Positions 8,762-17,454 of a stretch of 64,000 nucleotides of DNA are shown here, one piece after another; within the stretch, counting starts at the first letter, position 1, and each line of letters begins with the position of its first letter. The stretch comes from Pseudodesulfovibrio profundus. Its GTDB lineage: Bacteria; Desulfobacterota; Desulfovibrionia; Desulfovibrionales; Desulfovibrionaceae. The notes under the pieces are model-generated. The model was not told where the DNA came from. It made no database searches and saw only the letters and a program-made list of their open reading frames with translations. The DNA lies in assembly GCF_900217235.1 (NCBI RefSeq), contig NZ_LT907975.1:2021001-2085000 (forward strand), in the 5' to 3' direction. A program made the translations under genes and the position numbers.

Positions 8762-9655
8762 ATGCTCGATTACAAATTAGTCGAGGCGTTTGCCTCGGTC
8801 ATTGCGGAAGGGGGTTTTGAAAAGGCAGCGCGGGTGCTGCATGTGACCCAGGGGGCGGTTTCCCAGCGGATCAAACTGCTGGAGGAGCAGGTGGGGTGCA
8901 TTCTGCTGGTGCGTTCTACGCCGCCCGAAGCAACCACTGCCGGTCGCGAGATGCTCAAGCATTTCAAGCAGGTGGTCAGGCTCGAAGACGATTTGTGGGC
9001 CGGACTCGGCCAGCAGCAGAAAGGGTTTGCTACGTTACCGGTCGGCATCAATGCCGACTCTCTTGCAACATGGTTTTTTCCGGCTGTAAGCGATTACCTC
9101 GATACCCATGATGTTCTTCTTGATCTGGCTGTGGATGATCAGGCCCAGACCCACCAGTTGCTCAGGGACGGGGAGGTGCTTGGCTGTATCAGCGACAGGA
9201 GCGAGCCGTTTCAGGGGTGCCGAGTGGAGTCTCTCGGCGACCAGTCATACCGTCTGTACGGTACACCGCAGTACAAGGCGAAATGGTTCAATGACGGCGT
9301 GACGTTGGAGGCAATCCAAAAGGCGCCTATGTTGATATTCAACCGTCGAGACCGGATGCATGAAGAGCATATCCGTACGGTGCTTGGTGATCTGCCAAAG
9401 GATTTCAATGGTTTTTACCTTCCGGCATCCGAACAGTTCGCTCCCACTGTTGCAAGCGGGCGTGTCTGCGGCATGATCCCCTTTCAGCAGGCTCGCGAAT
9501 ACGTGGAGCGCGGCGAGCTGGTGAATATGCTGCCCGGGCATGTGTATACGGTGCGACTGCACTGGCATTGCTGGAATCTGGAGTCCGCGGTTCTGCGATC
9601 ATTCAGTGAGGCATTGATATCCGGCGCTCGTCGAGAGTTGGGCAAGTACGCTTAA
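8762..9655 (+). CDS. argP: LysR-type regulator ArgP (IciA)
   Basis: At 297 aa it has the usual ArgP length. The N-terminal winged helix-turn-helix (residues 1-60) reads YKLVEAFASVIAEGGFEKAA then HVTQGAVSQRIKLLEEQVG, a close match to ArgP/IciA. The remainder is the two-lobed effector domain. In other proteobacteria ArgP activates argO when arginine is bound and is locked unproductively by lysine. The 136-base divergent gap to argO should carry the operator; I did not identify a specific site. No truncation is seen. Confidence 0.92.
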   Translation: MLDYKLVEAFASVIAEGGFEKAARVLHVTQGAVSQRIKLLEEQVGCILLVRSTPPEATTAGREMLKHFKQVVRLEDDLWAGLGQQQKGFATLPVGINADSLATWFFPAVSDYLDTHDVLLDLAVDDQAQTHQLLRDGEVLGCISDRSEPFQGCRVESLGDQSYRLYGTPQYKAKWFNDGVTLEAIQKAPMLIFNRRDRMHEEHIRTVLGDLPKDFNGFYLPASEQFAPTVASGRVCGMIPFQQAREYVERGELVNMLPGHVYTVRLHWHCWNLESAVLRSFSEALISGARRELGKYA

Positions 9656-9728
9656 TCGTTGCCCGTACACGCTCTTTGCTTTACTTTCTGCAATCAATGA
9701 AACAGTAATCCCTATCAAGGAGAATCCC

Positions 9729-10370
9729 ATGCACCGCATCATATTGCCTTTGGTCCTCTTCTCGCTGCTCTTTGCTGGCGGCTGCTCTAAAGCGTACTAT
9801 TCTGCCATGGAAAAGGTCGGATACGACAAGCGCGAAATATTGTCTGATCGCGTGGAGAACGCCCGTGAATCCCAGCAGGACGCCAAGGAACAGTTTGCCA
9901 ACGCCCTTGAGCGATACAAGTCCGTTGTCGATTTTGACGGCGGTGCACTGGAAGAAAAATACGACATTTTGAACGCTGAGTACGAATCCAGTGAAGAGCA
10001 GGCACAGGAGGTACGTGACCGTATCGATTCGGTGGAAGACGTTGCCGACGCGCTGTTTGATGAGTGGGCAGAGGAAATCACTCAGTACTCCAGCGCCAAA
10101 CTGCGCCGTTCCAGCCAGCAGAAGCTCTCTGCCACCAAGGCTCGTTATGCCAAGCTGATCAAGGCCATGAAGCGCGCAAGCTCGAAAATGGATCCGGTCC
10201 TGGCCGCATTCAAGGATCAGGTGCTGTTCCTGAAGCACAATCTCAACGCCAAGGCCATTGCCGCTCTGGAGGGCGAACTGGGTACCATCCGCAGTGATGT
10301 GGACGCCCTGATCAAGGAAATGGAAAAGTCCATTGCCGAGGCCGACGCCTTTATCCAGACCCTGGAATAG
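9729..10370 (+). CDS. DUF2959-type lipoprotein, coiled coil
   Basis: The 213 aa protein has a lipoprotein signal peptide with lipobox AGGC (Cys19) followed by a long helical, highly charged region. This matches the DUF2959 family by its start (YYSAMEKVGYDKREILSDRV) and by the SKMDPVLAAFKDQVLFLKHN segment near residues 150-170. An AAGGAG-type ribosome site precedes the start. The function is unknown; the lipid anchor and coiled coils suggest a periplasmic or outer-membrane structural role. It is followed directly by a strong terminator and stands as a single-gene unit. Confidence 0.85.
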   Translation: MHRIILPLVLFSLLFAGGCSKAYYSAMEKVGYDKREILSDRVENARESQQDAKEQFANALERYKSVVDFDGGALEEKYDILNAEYESSEEQAQEVRDRIDSVEDVADALFDEWAEEITQYSSAKLRRSSQQKLSATKARYAKLIKAMKRASSKMDPVLAAFKDQVLFLKHNLNAKAIAALEGELGTIRSDVDALIKEMEKSIAEADAFIQTLE

Positions 10371-10393
10371 GGCCATAGCAACAAAGATTACGA

Positions 10394-10425
10394 AGGGAGT
10401 AGCTGAAAGGCTGCTCCCTTTTTTT
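10394..10425. terminator. Bidirectional terminator between convergent genes
   Basis: GGGAGTAGC and GCTGCTCCC flank a TGAAAG loop and are followed by seven T on the plus strand. It separates the lipoprotein gene from the convergent MocR gene. Confidence 0.88.
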
Positions 10426-10435
10426 GTCTTCGGGG

Positions 10436-11797
10436 TTACTCGTTTGTCAGAATATTCCTGATGATCCACAGCCCGCGACAGAATTCTTCCATGGTCTCGG
10501 CACCGGTCAGCGAGATACGGGCCGCTGCCGGTGCAGGGCTGTCACCCACGGTGAACTTCTCCGCGCCAAAGACATTCACGTTTTCCTTGGAAGCAGCTTT
10601 CTCAAGCATGGTGCCGGTCCAGGGTTCGGGAAGCTCCAGCCAGATGAAGAATCCGGTCGGCTTGCCGCGGAACCTGAAATCCTCCAGTACATCGCAGGCG
10701 AGCATGTACCGCTTGGCCGTTGCCTGTCGTTTGGCCTCAACCACGGCGTCAGCGGTTCCGTCATTGATCCACATGGCAGTCAGCTCGGCATTGAGTGGAG
10801 GGGCCATCCAGATCGTGTTGAGCATGGCCTGCGCCAGGGGCTGGCGGTAAGGCTTGGGAGTGACCAGAAAAGCGATTCGAAGACCGGCGGCCATGTTTTT
10901 GGATACTCCGGCGATATATACGGAGCGATGCGGGATTCGGCTGGCGACAGGTGGCAAGAGGGTCGGGTCGGTCAGGGCATAGGCGTCGTCTTCGATCACG
11001 ATCAGATCATGGGACTGGGCCACCCGTGCGATGCTGTCCCTGCGAGGGGAAGACATGGTTGCGGTGGTTGGATTGTGTACGCTCGGCATGAGATAAACAC
11101 CGCGAATATCATTGCGTCTGCAAGCAGTCTCCAGTGCTTCCGGGACCATGCCCTGTTCATCCATGGCAATGGGCACCAGTCGAATGCCGAGCATGGCAGC
11201 CAGTGTTTTCAGGCCGGGATAGGTCAGGGCATCGGTTGCGATCCGGTCACCGGGGGTGAACAGGCCGCTGAGGGTGCAGGTCAGGGCATTCTGTGAACCG
11301 GCGCAGACGATGATGTCTTCCGCTTCGGCAGGCATGCCGTACCGGGATGCCCATTTGGCACCTGCTTCCCGGTGTTCGGGCAGACCGCGCGGATCGGTGT
11401 ACCGCATGAACACGGAAGGGTCCTTTCTTCGGGCAATCTTACGAAATCCGTCAGTCAGGTCCGGGTCCAGATGATAGAAGGGAGAAATCAGCCCCATCTC
11501 CAGCGAGCCGGGAGCCGCCGGTTCAAAGGCGACCATGGCCGTGGCCGTCAACGCATCCGAAGCCACGAATGTGCCGCGCCCGACTGTCCCGGACAGCAGT
11601 CCGCGCCGTTCCGCCTCCTGATACCCCTTGGTGACAGTGGAGACATTGATACCAATCATTTCAGCCATGTCCCGGTGTGTGGGTAGCCGTTCCCCCGGGA
11701 CCAGTTTGCCGTCGCTGATATCCCGTTCAATTGCATCGGCCAGAGCCTTGTAGAGCGCCTTGCCGTCTTTGGCCATGTTCGGAGCGTATATTGTCAT
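10436..11797 (-). CDS. MocR/PdxR-type GntR regulator fused to aminotransferase domain
   Basis: The 453 aa protein combines an N-terminal GntR winged helix (about 12-75; ISDGKLVPGERLPTHRDMA then GINVSTVTKGYQEAE) with a fold-type I aminotransferase domain. That domain has the SVHNPTTAT stretch, an IVIEDDAYAL substrate-site motif and VSKNMAAGLRI carrying the PLP lysine. The MocR family regulates genes of amino-acid or vitamin B6 metabolism. It is divergent from a LysE-type exporter with only 82 bases between the starts, so that exporter is the likely target. The start at 11797 is chosen because a longer frame would run into the promoter of the exporter. Confidence 0.88.
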   Translation of the reverse strand: MTIYAPNMAKDGKALYKALADAIERDISDGKLVPGERLPTHRDMAEMIGINVSTVTKGYQEAERRGLLSGTVGRGTFVASDALTATAMVAFEPAAPGSLEMGLISPFYHLDPDLTDGFRKIARRKDPSVFMRYTDPRGLPEHREAGAKWASRYGMPAEAEDIIVCAGSQNALTCTLSGLFTPGDRIATDALTYPGLKTLAAMLGIRLVPIAMDEQGMVPEALETACRRNDIRGVYLMPSVHNPTTATMSSPRRDSIARVAQSHDLIVIEDDAYALTDPTLLPPVASRIPHRSVYIAGVSKNMAAGLRIAFLVTPKPYRQPLAQAMLNTIWMAPPLNAELTAMWINDGTADAVVEAKRQATAKRYMLACDVLEDFRFRGKPTGFFIWLELPEPWTGTMLEKAASKENVNVFGAEKFTVGDSPAPAAARISLTGAETMEEFCRGLWIIRNILTNE

Positions 11798-11879
11798 GCA
11801 TACAATACTTTCATTGACGCCATACAAAGTCAATCGTAGAAGACGAACATCAAAAATCCCTCTCACACGGAGCAAATAT

Positions 11880-12488
11880 ATGACCTGGGAAACTTATACG
11901 GCCTTTTTGTTGTTCGTCATCGTCATGACGGGGACGCCCGGAGTCGGCAATCTGACTATGATGGCTATCGGCCAGACATCCGGTTTCCGATCCTCACTCC
12001 CGTTTCTCGCCGGAACAACGGTAGGGGCCATCTTCCTTGATACCCTCGTGGGATTTGGGGTGGGCGGCGTGCTGCTGGCTACGCCGGAACTGGCATGGGC
12101 CATGAAGATCGGTGGAATGGGGTATATTCTCTATCTGGGGTGGAAAATCCTGTCCATGCGGCCTGATGCAGCCCGTACGAAAGGGCCGCTTTCCTTTTGG
12201 GAAGGGGTATTCGTGCATCCCACCAATCCCAAAAGCTGGGCCATGGCGGTTGTCGGGTTCAGTCAGATTGCCACACCGGAGATGTCGCTTCCGCTACAGG
12301 TCGCCGTTTACGTGCTGACGTTTACTGTTTTTCAGATTTCGTTTCACAGCTTGTGGGGCTGGGGTGGTGTTGTGCTGTATCACTCACTGAAATCAAATAG
12401 GCTGCGATTGATGGTCAATTCCGTGCTGGTGGCGCTTATGGTCGGCGCAACCATGTATGCCTTGTTTTTGGATACTCCTCATGCATAA
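11880..12488 (+). CDS. LysE/RhtB-family exporter
   Basis: The 202 aa protein has six predicted transmembrane helices. The start at 11880 has GGAG 8 bases upstream. The N-terminal motif MTGTPGVGNLTMMAIGQT-like and the central HPTNPKSWA motif fit the RhtB/LysE superfamily of amino-acid and metabolite exporters. It is transcribed divergently from the MocR regulator, an arrangement that points to regulated export of an amino acid or amine. The substrate cannot be deduced. Confidence 0.87.
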   Translation: MTWETYTAFLLFVIVMTGTPGVGNLTMMAIGQTSGFRSSLPFLAGTTVGAIFLDTLVGFGVGGVLLATPELAWAMKIGGMGYILYLGWKILSMRPDAARTKGPLSFWEGVFVHPTNPKSWAMAVVGFSQIATPEMSLPLQVAVYVLTFTVFQISFHSLWGWGGVVLYHSLKSNRLRLMVNSVLVALMVGATMYALFLDTPHA

Positions 12489-12508
12489 TGTGAGAAATTC
12501 CTTTGGTA

Positions 12509-13903
12509 TCAACGATGGGGTTCCACCATTTTTTCCGGCACAACGATCCGGTCGAACTCTTCCTCAGTGACGAGTTCAAGCTCCAGTGCGGCTTCCTTGA
12601 GGGTGGAGCCGCTCCGATGCGCATGGAGCGCGATTTTGGCGGCATTCTCATAGCCTATGGCCGGATTCAGTGCCGTTACCAGCATGAGTGAGCGGTTGAG
12701 CAGTTCGCGGATGCGTTCGTTATCAGCATTCAACCCGTCCAGCAGGTGCTCCCTGAACGAATTCATGGCGTCGGACAGAGTGCGGATGGACTGCATGATG
12801 TTGTGGATCATCAGCGGTTTGTAGGTGTTCATTTCAAGGATGCCGCCTGACCCGCCTAGGGTGACGGCCTGATCATTGGCCATGGCCTGCATGGCGACCA
12901 TGGTCAGGGCTTCGCACTGGGTCGGATTGACCTTCCCTGGCATGATGGATGACCCCGGCTCGTTGGCCGGAAGGATCAGTTCTCCCAGACCGGCACGGGG
13001 ACCGCAGGCAAGCAACCGGATATCACAGGCAATCTTGTACAGTGAGCCGGCCAGTGTTTTCAGACATCCTGAAAGTTGTACCAGGGCGTCATGGGACCCC
13101 TGCACCGTGAATTTATTGTCTGCCGTGGTGAAGGGGAGGCCGGTGAGTTGGGCAATGTGACCAACGGCATCCTTGTCAAAATCCGGGTGGGTGTTGATGC
13201 CGGTTCCGACTGCTGTACCACCCAGCGGCAGGGCATACACGTCAGCAAGGGCGGTTTCGAGACGTGTCACATTCTGGTCTATCAGACCGGCATACCCGGA
13301 AAATTCCTGCCCCAGTGTCAGCGGGGTGGCGTCCTGCATGTGGGTCCTTCCTATCTTGACGATGGTCTGCCAGTTGTTGGCGTGGCTGGCGAGAGAGGCC
13401 GCAAACTGCTTGGCGGCCGGTATCAGCTTGCGTGTGACCCCGATGGCTGCGGCCATGTACATGGCGGAAGGGAAGTTGTCGTTGGTGGACTGGGACTGAT
13501 TGACGTGATCATTGGGATGCACCGGCTGTTTGGAACCAAGATCGTGACCGGTCATTTGCGAGCATCGGTTGGCAATGACCTCGTTGACGTTCATGTTGAA
13601 CTGGGTACCGCTGCCGGAAATCCAGACCGGGAGCGGAAACATGGCATCATGTTGTCCTTCAAGGATTTCATTACAGGCATCGACAATGAGTTTTGTGGTG
13701 CCGTCACGCAGCTTCCCAGCCTCATTGTTGGCGAGGGCACAGGCTTTCTTGAGCACGGCATACGCCTCGATCATTTCCGGCGGCATCCGGTCGCGCCCGA
13801 TGGCGAAGAGGTTCAAGGCGCGTTGGGTCTGTGCTCCCCAGAGCTTGTCCGAGGGTACTTCCACTTTGCCGAGGCTGTCCGATTCGATGCGTACGTCTGC
13901 CAT
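12509..13903 (-). CDS. fumC: Fumarate hydratase class II
   Basis: The start at 13903 follows a GGAGG site; the protein is then 464 aa, standard for FumC. The fumarase/aspartase signature [10 protein letters not shown] lies at residues 317-326. The catalytic THMQDATPL segment is at 187-195, [15 protein letters not shown] at 96-110 and [14 protein letters not shown] at 129-142. It interconverts fumarate and malate without an iron-sulfur cluster, which makes it oxygen-tolerant. It is convergent with the LysE-type exporter gene and stands alone. Confidence 0.95.
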   Translation of the reverse strand: MADVRIESDSLGKVEVPSDKLWGAQTQRALNLFAIGRDRMPPEMIEAYAVLKKACALANNEAGKLRDGTTKLIVDACNEILEGQHDAMFPLPVWISGSGTQFNMNVNEVIANRCSQMTGHDLGSKQPVHPNDHVNQSQSTNDNFPSAMYMAAAIGVTRKLIPAAKQFAASLASHANNWQTIVKIGRTHMQDATPLTLGQEFSGYAGLIDQNVTRLETALADVYALPLGGTAVGTGINTHPDFDKDAVGHIAQLTGLPFTTADNKFTVQGSHDALVQLSGCLKTLAGSLYKIACDIRLLACGPRAGLGELILPANEPGSSIMPGKVNPTQCEALTMVAMQAMANDQAVTLGGSGGILEMNTYKPLMIHNIMQSIRTLSDAMNSFREHLLDGLNADNERIRELLNRSLMLVTALNPAIGYENAAKIALHAHRSGSTLKEAALELELVTEEEFDRIVVPEKMVEPHR

Positions 13904-13977
13904 GCCATCCTCCGATGCTGCTGATAGGTTCACTAAGCGTTGTGCGGCATGGGCGGCATGATGTCAAATCGCGGATG

Positions 13978-14805
13978 TTATTTTGCGTTGAGGAAATCCC
14001 CGGTTTCCATTCCCTCGCGCTCCATGATCAGGCGGGAAACATTCTGGAATCGCTGGTTTACTTTCTGGAACAGGCGCAATTCGGACTGGAACCCCTTGCC
14101 AAGCAGCTTGACCCGTCGGTCGAACTCGATGCAAGCCCGATCATACAGCGCGATATCCGCCTGATTGTGTTCCTCAATGAGCGCGACTTCGGCAGGTGAT
14201 ACCGGGTAGTGGGCGCGCTTGGCGTGCACATTCTGCCGCTCGTAAAAGCAGCGATCAAATTTGAGGTAGTTGTTGAGCATGAGCAGGGACTCGTCAAAGC
14301 GCTCAAGTATACCGAAGCAGAAGAAACGGTCCTTGAGGTGGTGCAACGCTGCCTCCAGCCCGTCTTCGATGGTTGCATGACCGACGCCGGACAGGGAGTT
14401 GACCATGGAATTGCGACCCCGCATACGTAGTTCGGGCCGGTTACTGGTCACATACTCGGTCAGGGAGATGTCGTTGTCGTTGAGGAACCGGTACAAATGT
14501 GATTTGGGCCAGCTTTTGAGGAAATGGTACTCGGAAATGACCCGCTTGACCGGATCACGCAGGAACGTGAACATATTGAACGGGATGGGGCCGTCGAGGA
14601 TGTCTTCGAAGTTGACGATGAACACATGCCCGCGCACCAGGTCATACTGCGCCAGATCTTCGTAGGTAGTTTCACGCAGCTTTTCCCGCTGATCATCCGT
14701 GTAGAGATCGAATATCCGGGATTGATCAAAGTTGTCGTCCAGAACCGCGTTCATGGTTGTCCCGGCGGTCTTGGGAATATGCAGGAAGAAAAAGGGCTGT
14801 TTCAT
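13978..14805 (-). CDS. Sulfotransferase family 2 protein
   Basis: The 275 aa protein starts with the PAPS 5'-phosphosulfate loop FFLHIPKTAGTTMN (residues 6-19). The 3'-phosphate motif FTFLRDPVKRVISEYHFLK is near 79-97. This is the heparan-sulfate-2-O type sulfotransferase family that transfers sulfate from PAPS to a sugar hydroxyl. The context of a polyol-phosphate transferase and a CDP-polyol synthase suggests it decorates a surface polysaccharide. Being cytosolic, it would act on a precursor. It is the last gene of the glycan cluster transcribed leftward. Confidence 0.85.
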   Translation of the reverse strand: MKQPFFFLHIPKTAGTTMNAVLDDNFDQSRIFDLYTDDQREKLRETTYEDLAQYDLVRGHVFIVNFEDILDGPIPFNMFTFLRDPVKRVISEYHFLKSWPKSHLYRFLNDNDISLTEYVTSNRPELRMRGRNSMVNSLSGVGHATIEDGLEAALHHLKDRFFCFGILERFDESLLMLNNYLKFDRCFYERQNVHAKRAHYPVSPAEVALIEEHNQADIALYDRACIEFDRRVKLLGKGFQSELRLFQKVNQRFQNVSRLIMEREGMETGDFLNAK

Positions 14806-14891
14806 GATCCTCTCGTGAAAATGGCTGAAAGTTCTCTGTTCTTTCGGCTGTTTTCGACGAGAGGTTTACGGTTGGCGTGTAAAAGGCGTGA

Positions 14892-16067
14892 TTACTTCCT
14901 GTTTTGGGCAGGCGAACCTGTGAGATATTCGGCAATCCGCTCGGATGAATGGCCGTCGCAGTGATTGAATGCCTTGTTGCGAAGCTCCTGCCGTTGTTTA
15001 GAGTAGCCGTCATCTCCTGTTGCCGCTTTTTTGAGAGCCGCGTGGAATTCGTCCTGATTGCGGCACTTGGGACCGGGCGTCATGTCATCGTACGGGAACT
15101 GGAATTCACGGTTGCATGTAACGTATTCTTCATAGTCGGGGCAGTAGAAGATCACCGGTCGATCAAGGAGCAGATAATCCATGTAAATGGATGAATAATC
15201 GGTGACCATCATATCTACCAGCGGTATGAACGGATAAACGTCGCAGGTGTTCGTGTAGAACGAAAGGTACGGGAGGTTGGAGCCTGCCTGAATCTGTGTC
15301 AGGCGGTGGGCTTTCATGACAAGGTGTAACCCTTCTCGGTCCAGAAAGTCGTGGAGCCGCTGAAAGTCCAGACCGGATACCGGTGACCCTGTTTGATCCC
15401 GGAAAGTCGGGGCGTAGAGGATGGTCTTGCGGCCTTCTTTGCGGACCGTTGTAGTCTTGCGAAAACACTCGTGGTCACAGTTGAGCATCGATTCTTTGGT
15501 CGGACGCTGTAACAGTGCGTCATTTCTTGGGTATCCGAGGACTTTGTATTCTTTGGCATTGAAGGAAGGTTTGAACACCTCTTTGTTGTAGAAGTCTGAA
15601 GTCGTAATCACTGTGTCGTAGCCGGAGTACAGAAATTCAAGGTCCAACTTGTTGTATTTGGCGGTGGTTTCCGATTCCTTTTCAATGAGGCCAATCTTCT
15701 TGAATCCGACTCCGTGCCATAACTGAATGATACGGGCCCCATGGGTCAGTGGGCGGTAGATGTGAAATTTGTAGTCAAAGGAGTCTACGACTACCGTGGA
15801 AGCCTGGACCAGTGTGTCCACAGAATCAACGTCCGGAAAGAAGGCGACAGGCAGTCCTGCGTCCTTAAGCATTCTTTTCGTGTCGGGATTGCCGGTGAAA
15901 TAGCAGCTCTCCACATCCGGGCGGTTCTTCGCGAAATAAAGGAACAGGTGCTTGGTATTCCCGGTGAACGAGCCGTTGTTTTCCCCCATGAACACGTATC
16001 GTTGAGGCCTTTTGGGCGTGGTTTCAGCCAGCTCGGCAAAGCTGGCTATCAGTGCTTCATTGGACAT
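14892..16067 (-). CDS. CDP-glycerol/CDP-ribitol glycero(ribito)phosphotransferase, TagF-like
   Basis: At 391 aa it matches the Glyphos_transf family (Pfam PF04464). Diagnostic pieces are [17 protein letters not shown] near the N-terminus, [26 protein letters not shown] with the downstream [22 protein letters not shown] and [20 protein letters not shown]. The family polymerises polyol phosphate from CDP-glycerol or CDP-ribitol in wall teichoic acids and in some Gram-negative capsules. The neighbouring fused CDP-ribitol synthase argues for ribitol phosphate as donor. No membrane helix is seen, so it is probably peripheral to the inner membrane. Confidence 0.88.
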   Translation of the reverse strand: MSNEALIASFAELAETTPKRPQRYVFMGENNGSFTGNTKHLFLYFAKNRPDVESCYFTGNPDTKRMLKDAGLPVAFFPDVDSVDTLVQASTVVVDSFDYKFHIYRPLTHGARIIQLWHGVGFKKIGLIEKESETTAKYNKLDLEFLYSGYDTVITTSDFYNKEVFKPSFNAKEYKVLGYPRNDALLQRPTKESMLNCDHECFRKTTTVRKEGRKTILYAPTFRDQTGSPVSGLDFQRLHDFLDREGLHLVMKAHRLTQIQAGSNLPYLSFYTNTCDVYPFIPLVDMMVTDYSSIYMDYLLLDRPVIFYCPDYEEYVTCNREFQFPYDDMTPGPKCRNQDEFHAALKKAATGDDGYSKQRQELRNKAFNHCDGHSSERIAEYLTGSPAQNRK

Positions 16068-16079
16068 GGGGTGTATCTC

Positions 16080-17444
16080 CTAATCGTTTCTGCGGACGTC
16101 TACCACCATGCCGGAAAAGTGGGCAAGCAGGGTGTCGAGTGTGGCCTGGGCCACGGCCTCGGCAGAGAGCAGGGTGTTCTCCGGTTCCACGCCGAAGTTC
16201 TCGCGGCGCATGGGGGTGTTGGTGCGTTCGGGGTTGATGGCGTTGATGCGGACCCCATCTGCGTGCAGCTCTTCGGCCAGCCCCTGTGTGAGGTTGACCA
16301 CCGCAGCCTTGGTCGAGGAATAGATCGTGTAAAGTGAGCGACCACGGGTGTATGAGCTGGAGGTGAACAGGGCAACAGATCCTCGCGACTCCTTCAGGTG
16401 AGGCAGAGCTGCTTTCACCACATTGATGGAACCGGTATAGTTGATATCGATTTCGAGGTTGATGTCGTCGATATCGCGGGAAAGCAAGGTGCCGGAGCGA
16501 AGAATTGCTGCCGTGTTGACCACGCCGTCGATGCGTCCCGTTTGAGCCTGGACACTATCAAGAGCTTCTTTCACGGCCTTGTAATCGCGAACGTCCACAC
16601 CGTTTGTACGGGAAAAACCGTGCATGATCGCGCCCTGATCGGTTCCCATGCGCATGACATGCTCACCGATGCCCCGACTGGAGCCGAATACCACGATGTG
16701 CTTGCCCTCAAGCGGTTCGCCCGAGCGCAGGTGTTCAACATCGACAGTGTTGAGTTGGAAAATTTTGTCTGCCAGATAAAGGTCTTCAGGGTAGGTGATC
16801 TTGATGTTTCGCTCTTCGCCCTGCACCACGTGTACATCACCCAGCCCATACCGCAGGATCAGGCCACAGTCGTCGGTTACCTTTACTTCCGGGTCTTCCA
16901 TGGCGAGATGGTGTGCCCTTTTTAGCACATCGGCACGGAACCCCTGCGGCGTTTGGCCTCGTCGCAAAGCGGATCTGTCCGGTATCGACTGGATGCAGTC
17001 CTGTTCGTCGACCTTGATGATCGTATCGACCGCCGGGATGGCGACATCCACAGAAGCATGCTGTTCCAGCGCTTTATAGCAGTCGGAAACAATGCGATGG
17101 CTGAGGAACGGCCGTACCGCATCGTGCAGAAGAACCAGTGCATCATCCTCTTCTACGGCAAAGATGCCTGACGCCGAGCTTTCCCGGCGGGACGCCCCCC
17201 CGTTCAGTACTTTGGTGACCTTGGTATAGCTGTTACGCAGGAGGATTTCTTCCATGAACGACCGGTAATCCTTGTCCATGACAATGAATATTTCATCCAC
17301 TTCTGGATGTCCATCGACCATGTCGAGGGTGTGCTCGATGATGGTTCTCCCTGCCAGTTTCAAAAACTGCTTGGGGGTGGGAAATTTCATCCGATTGCCG
17401 GAGCCTGCGGCCAGAAGGATGCAGTATCGTTTGCGGTTACTCAT
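16080..17444 (-). CDS. Bifunctional ribitol-5-phosphate cytidylyltransferase / SDR reductase (Bcs1-like)
   Basis: This 454 aa protein is a two-domain fusion. Residues 1-235 are an IspD/TarI-type cytidylyltransferase with LAAGSGNRMK at 11-20, PKQFLKL, and LHDAVRPFLS near 106-115. Residues 245-454 are a short-chain dehydrogenase with GSSRGIG at 254-260, NTAA at 310-313 and the YxxxK pair Tyr375/Lys379. The same domain order occurs in Haemophilus Bcs1, which makes CDP-ribitol from ribulose-5-phosphate. Together with the adjacent TagF-like gene this supports ribitol-phosphate polymer synthesis. A housekeeping IspD is less likely because of the SDR fusion and the cluster. Confidence 0.87.
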   Translation of the reverse strand: MSNRKRYCILLAAGSGNRMKFPTPKQFLKLAGRTIIEHTLDMVDGHPEVDEIFIVMDKDYRSFMEEILLRNSYTKVTKVLNGGASRRESSASGIFAVEEDDALVLLHDAVRPFLSHRIVSDCYKALEQHASVDVAIPAVDTIIKVDEQDCIQSIPDRSALRRGQTPQGFRADVLKRAHHLAMEDPEVKVTDDCGLILRYGLGDVHVVQGEERNIKITYPEDLYLADKIFQLNTVDVEHLRSGEPLEGKHIVVFGSSRGIGEHVMRMGTDQGAIMHGFSRTNGVDVRDYKAVKEALDSVQAQTGRIDGVVNTAAILRSGTLLSRDIDDINLEIDINYTGSINVVKAALPHLKESRGSVALFTSSSYTRGRSLYTIYSSTKAAVVNLTQGLAEELHADGVRINAINPERTNTPMRRENFGVEPENTLLSAEAVAQATLDTLLAHFSGMVVDVRRND

Positions 17445-17454
17445 CTATAGTTCC

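Noticed and set aside
9681..10469. 262-codon open frame opposite the DUF2959 lipoprotein gene
   Set aside because: It spans a bidirectional terminator, has no ribosome site and no family-like sequence; the lipoprotein frame is well supported.
16080..17444. Possible housekeeping ispD
   Set aside because: The SDR fusion and TagF-like neighbour fit CDP-ribitol synthesis better than isoprenoid synthesis.
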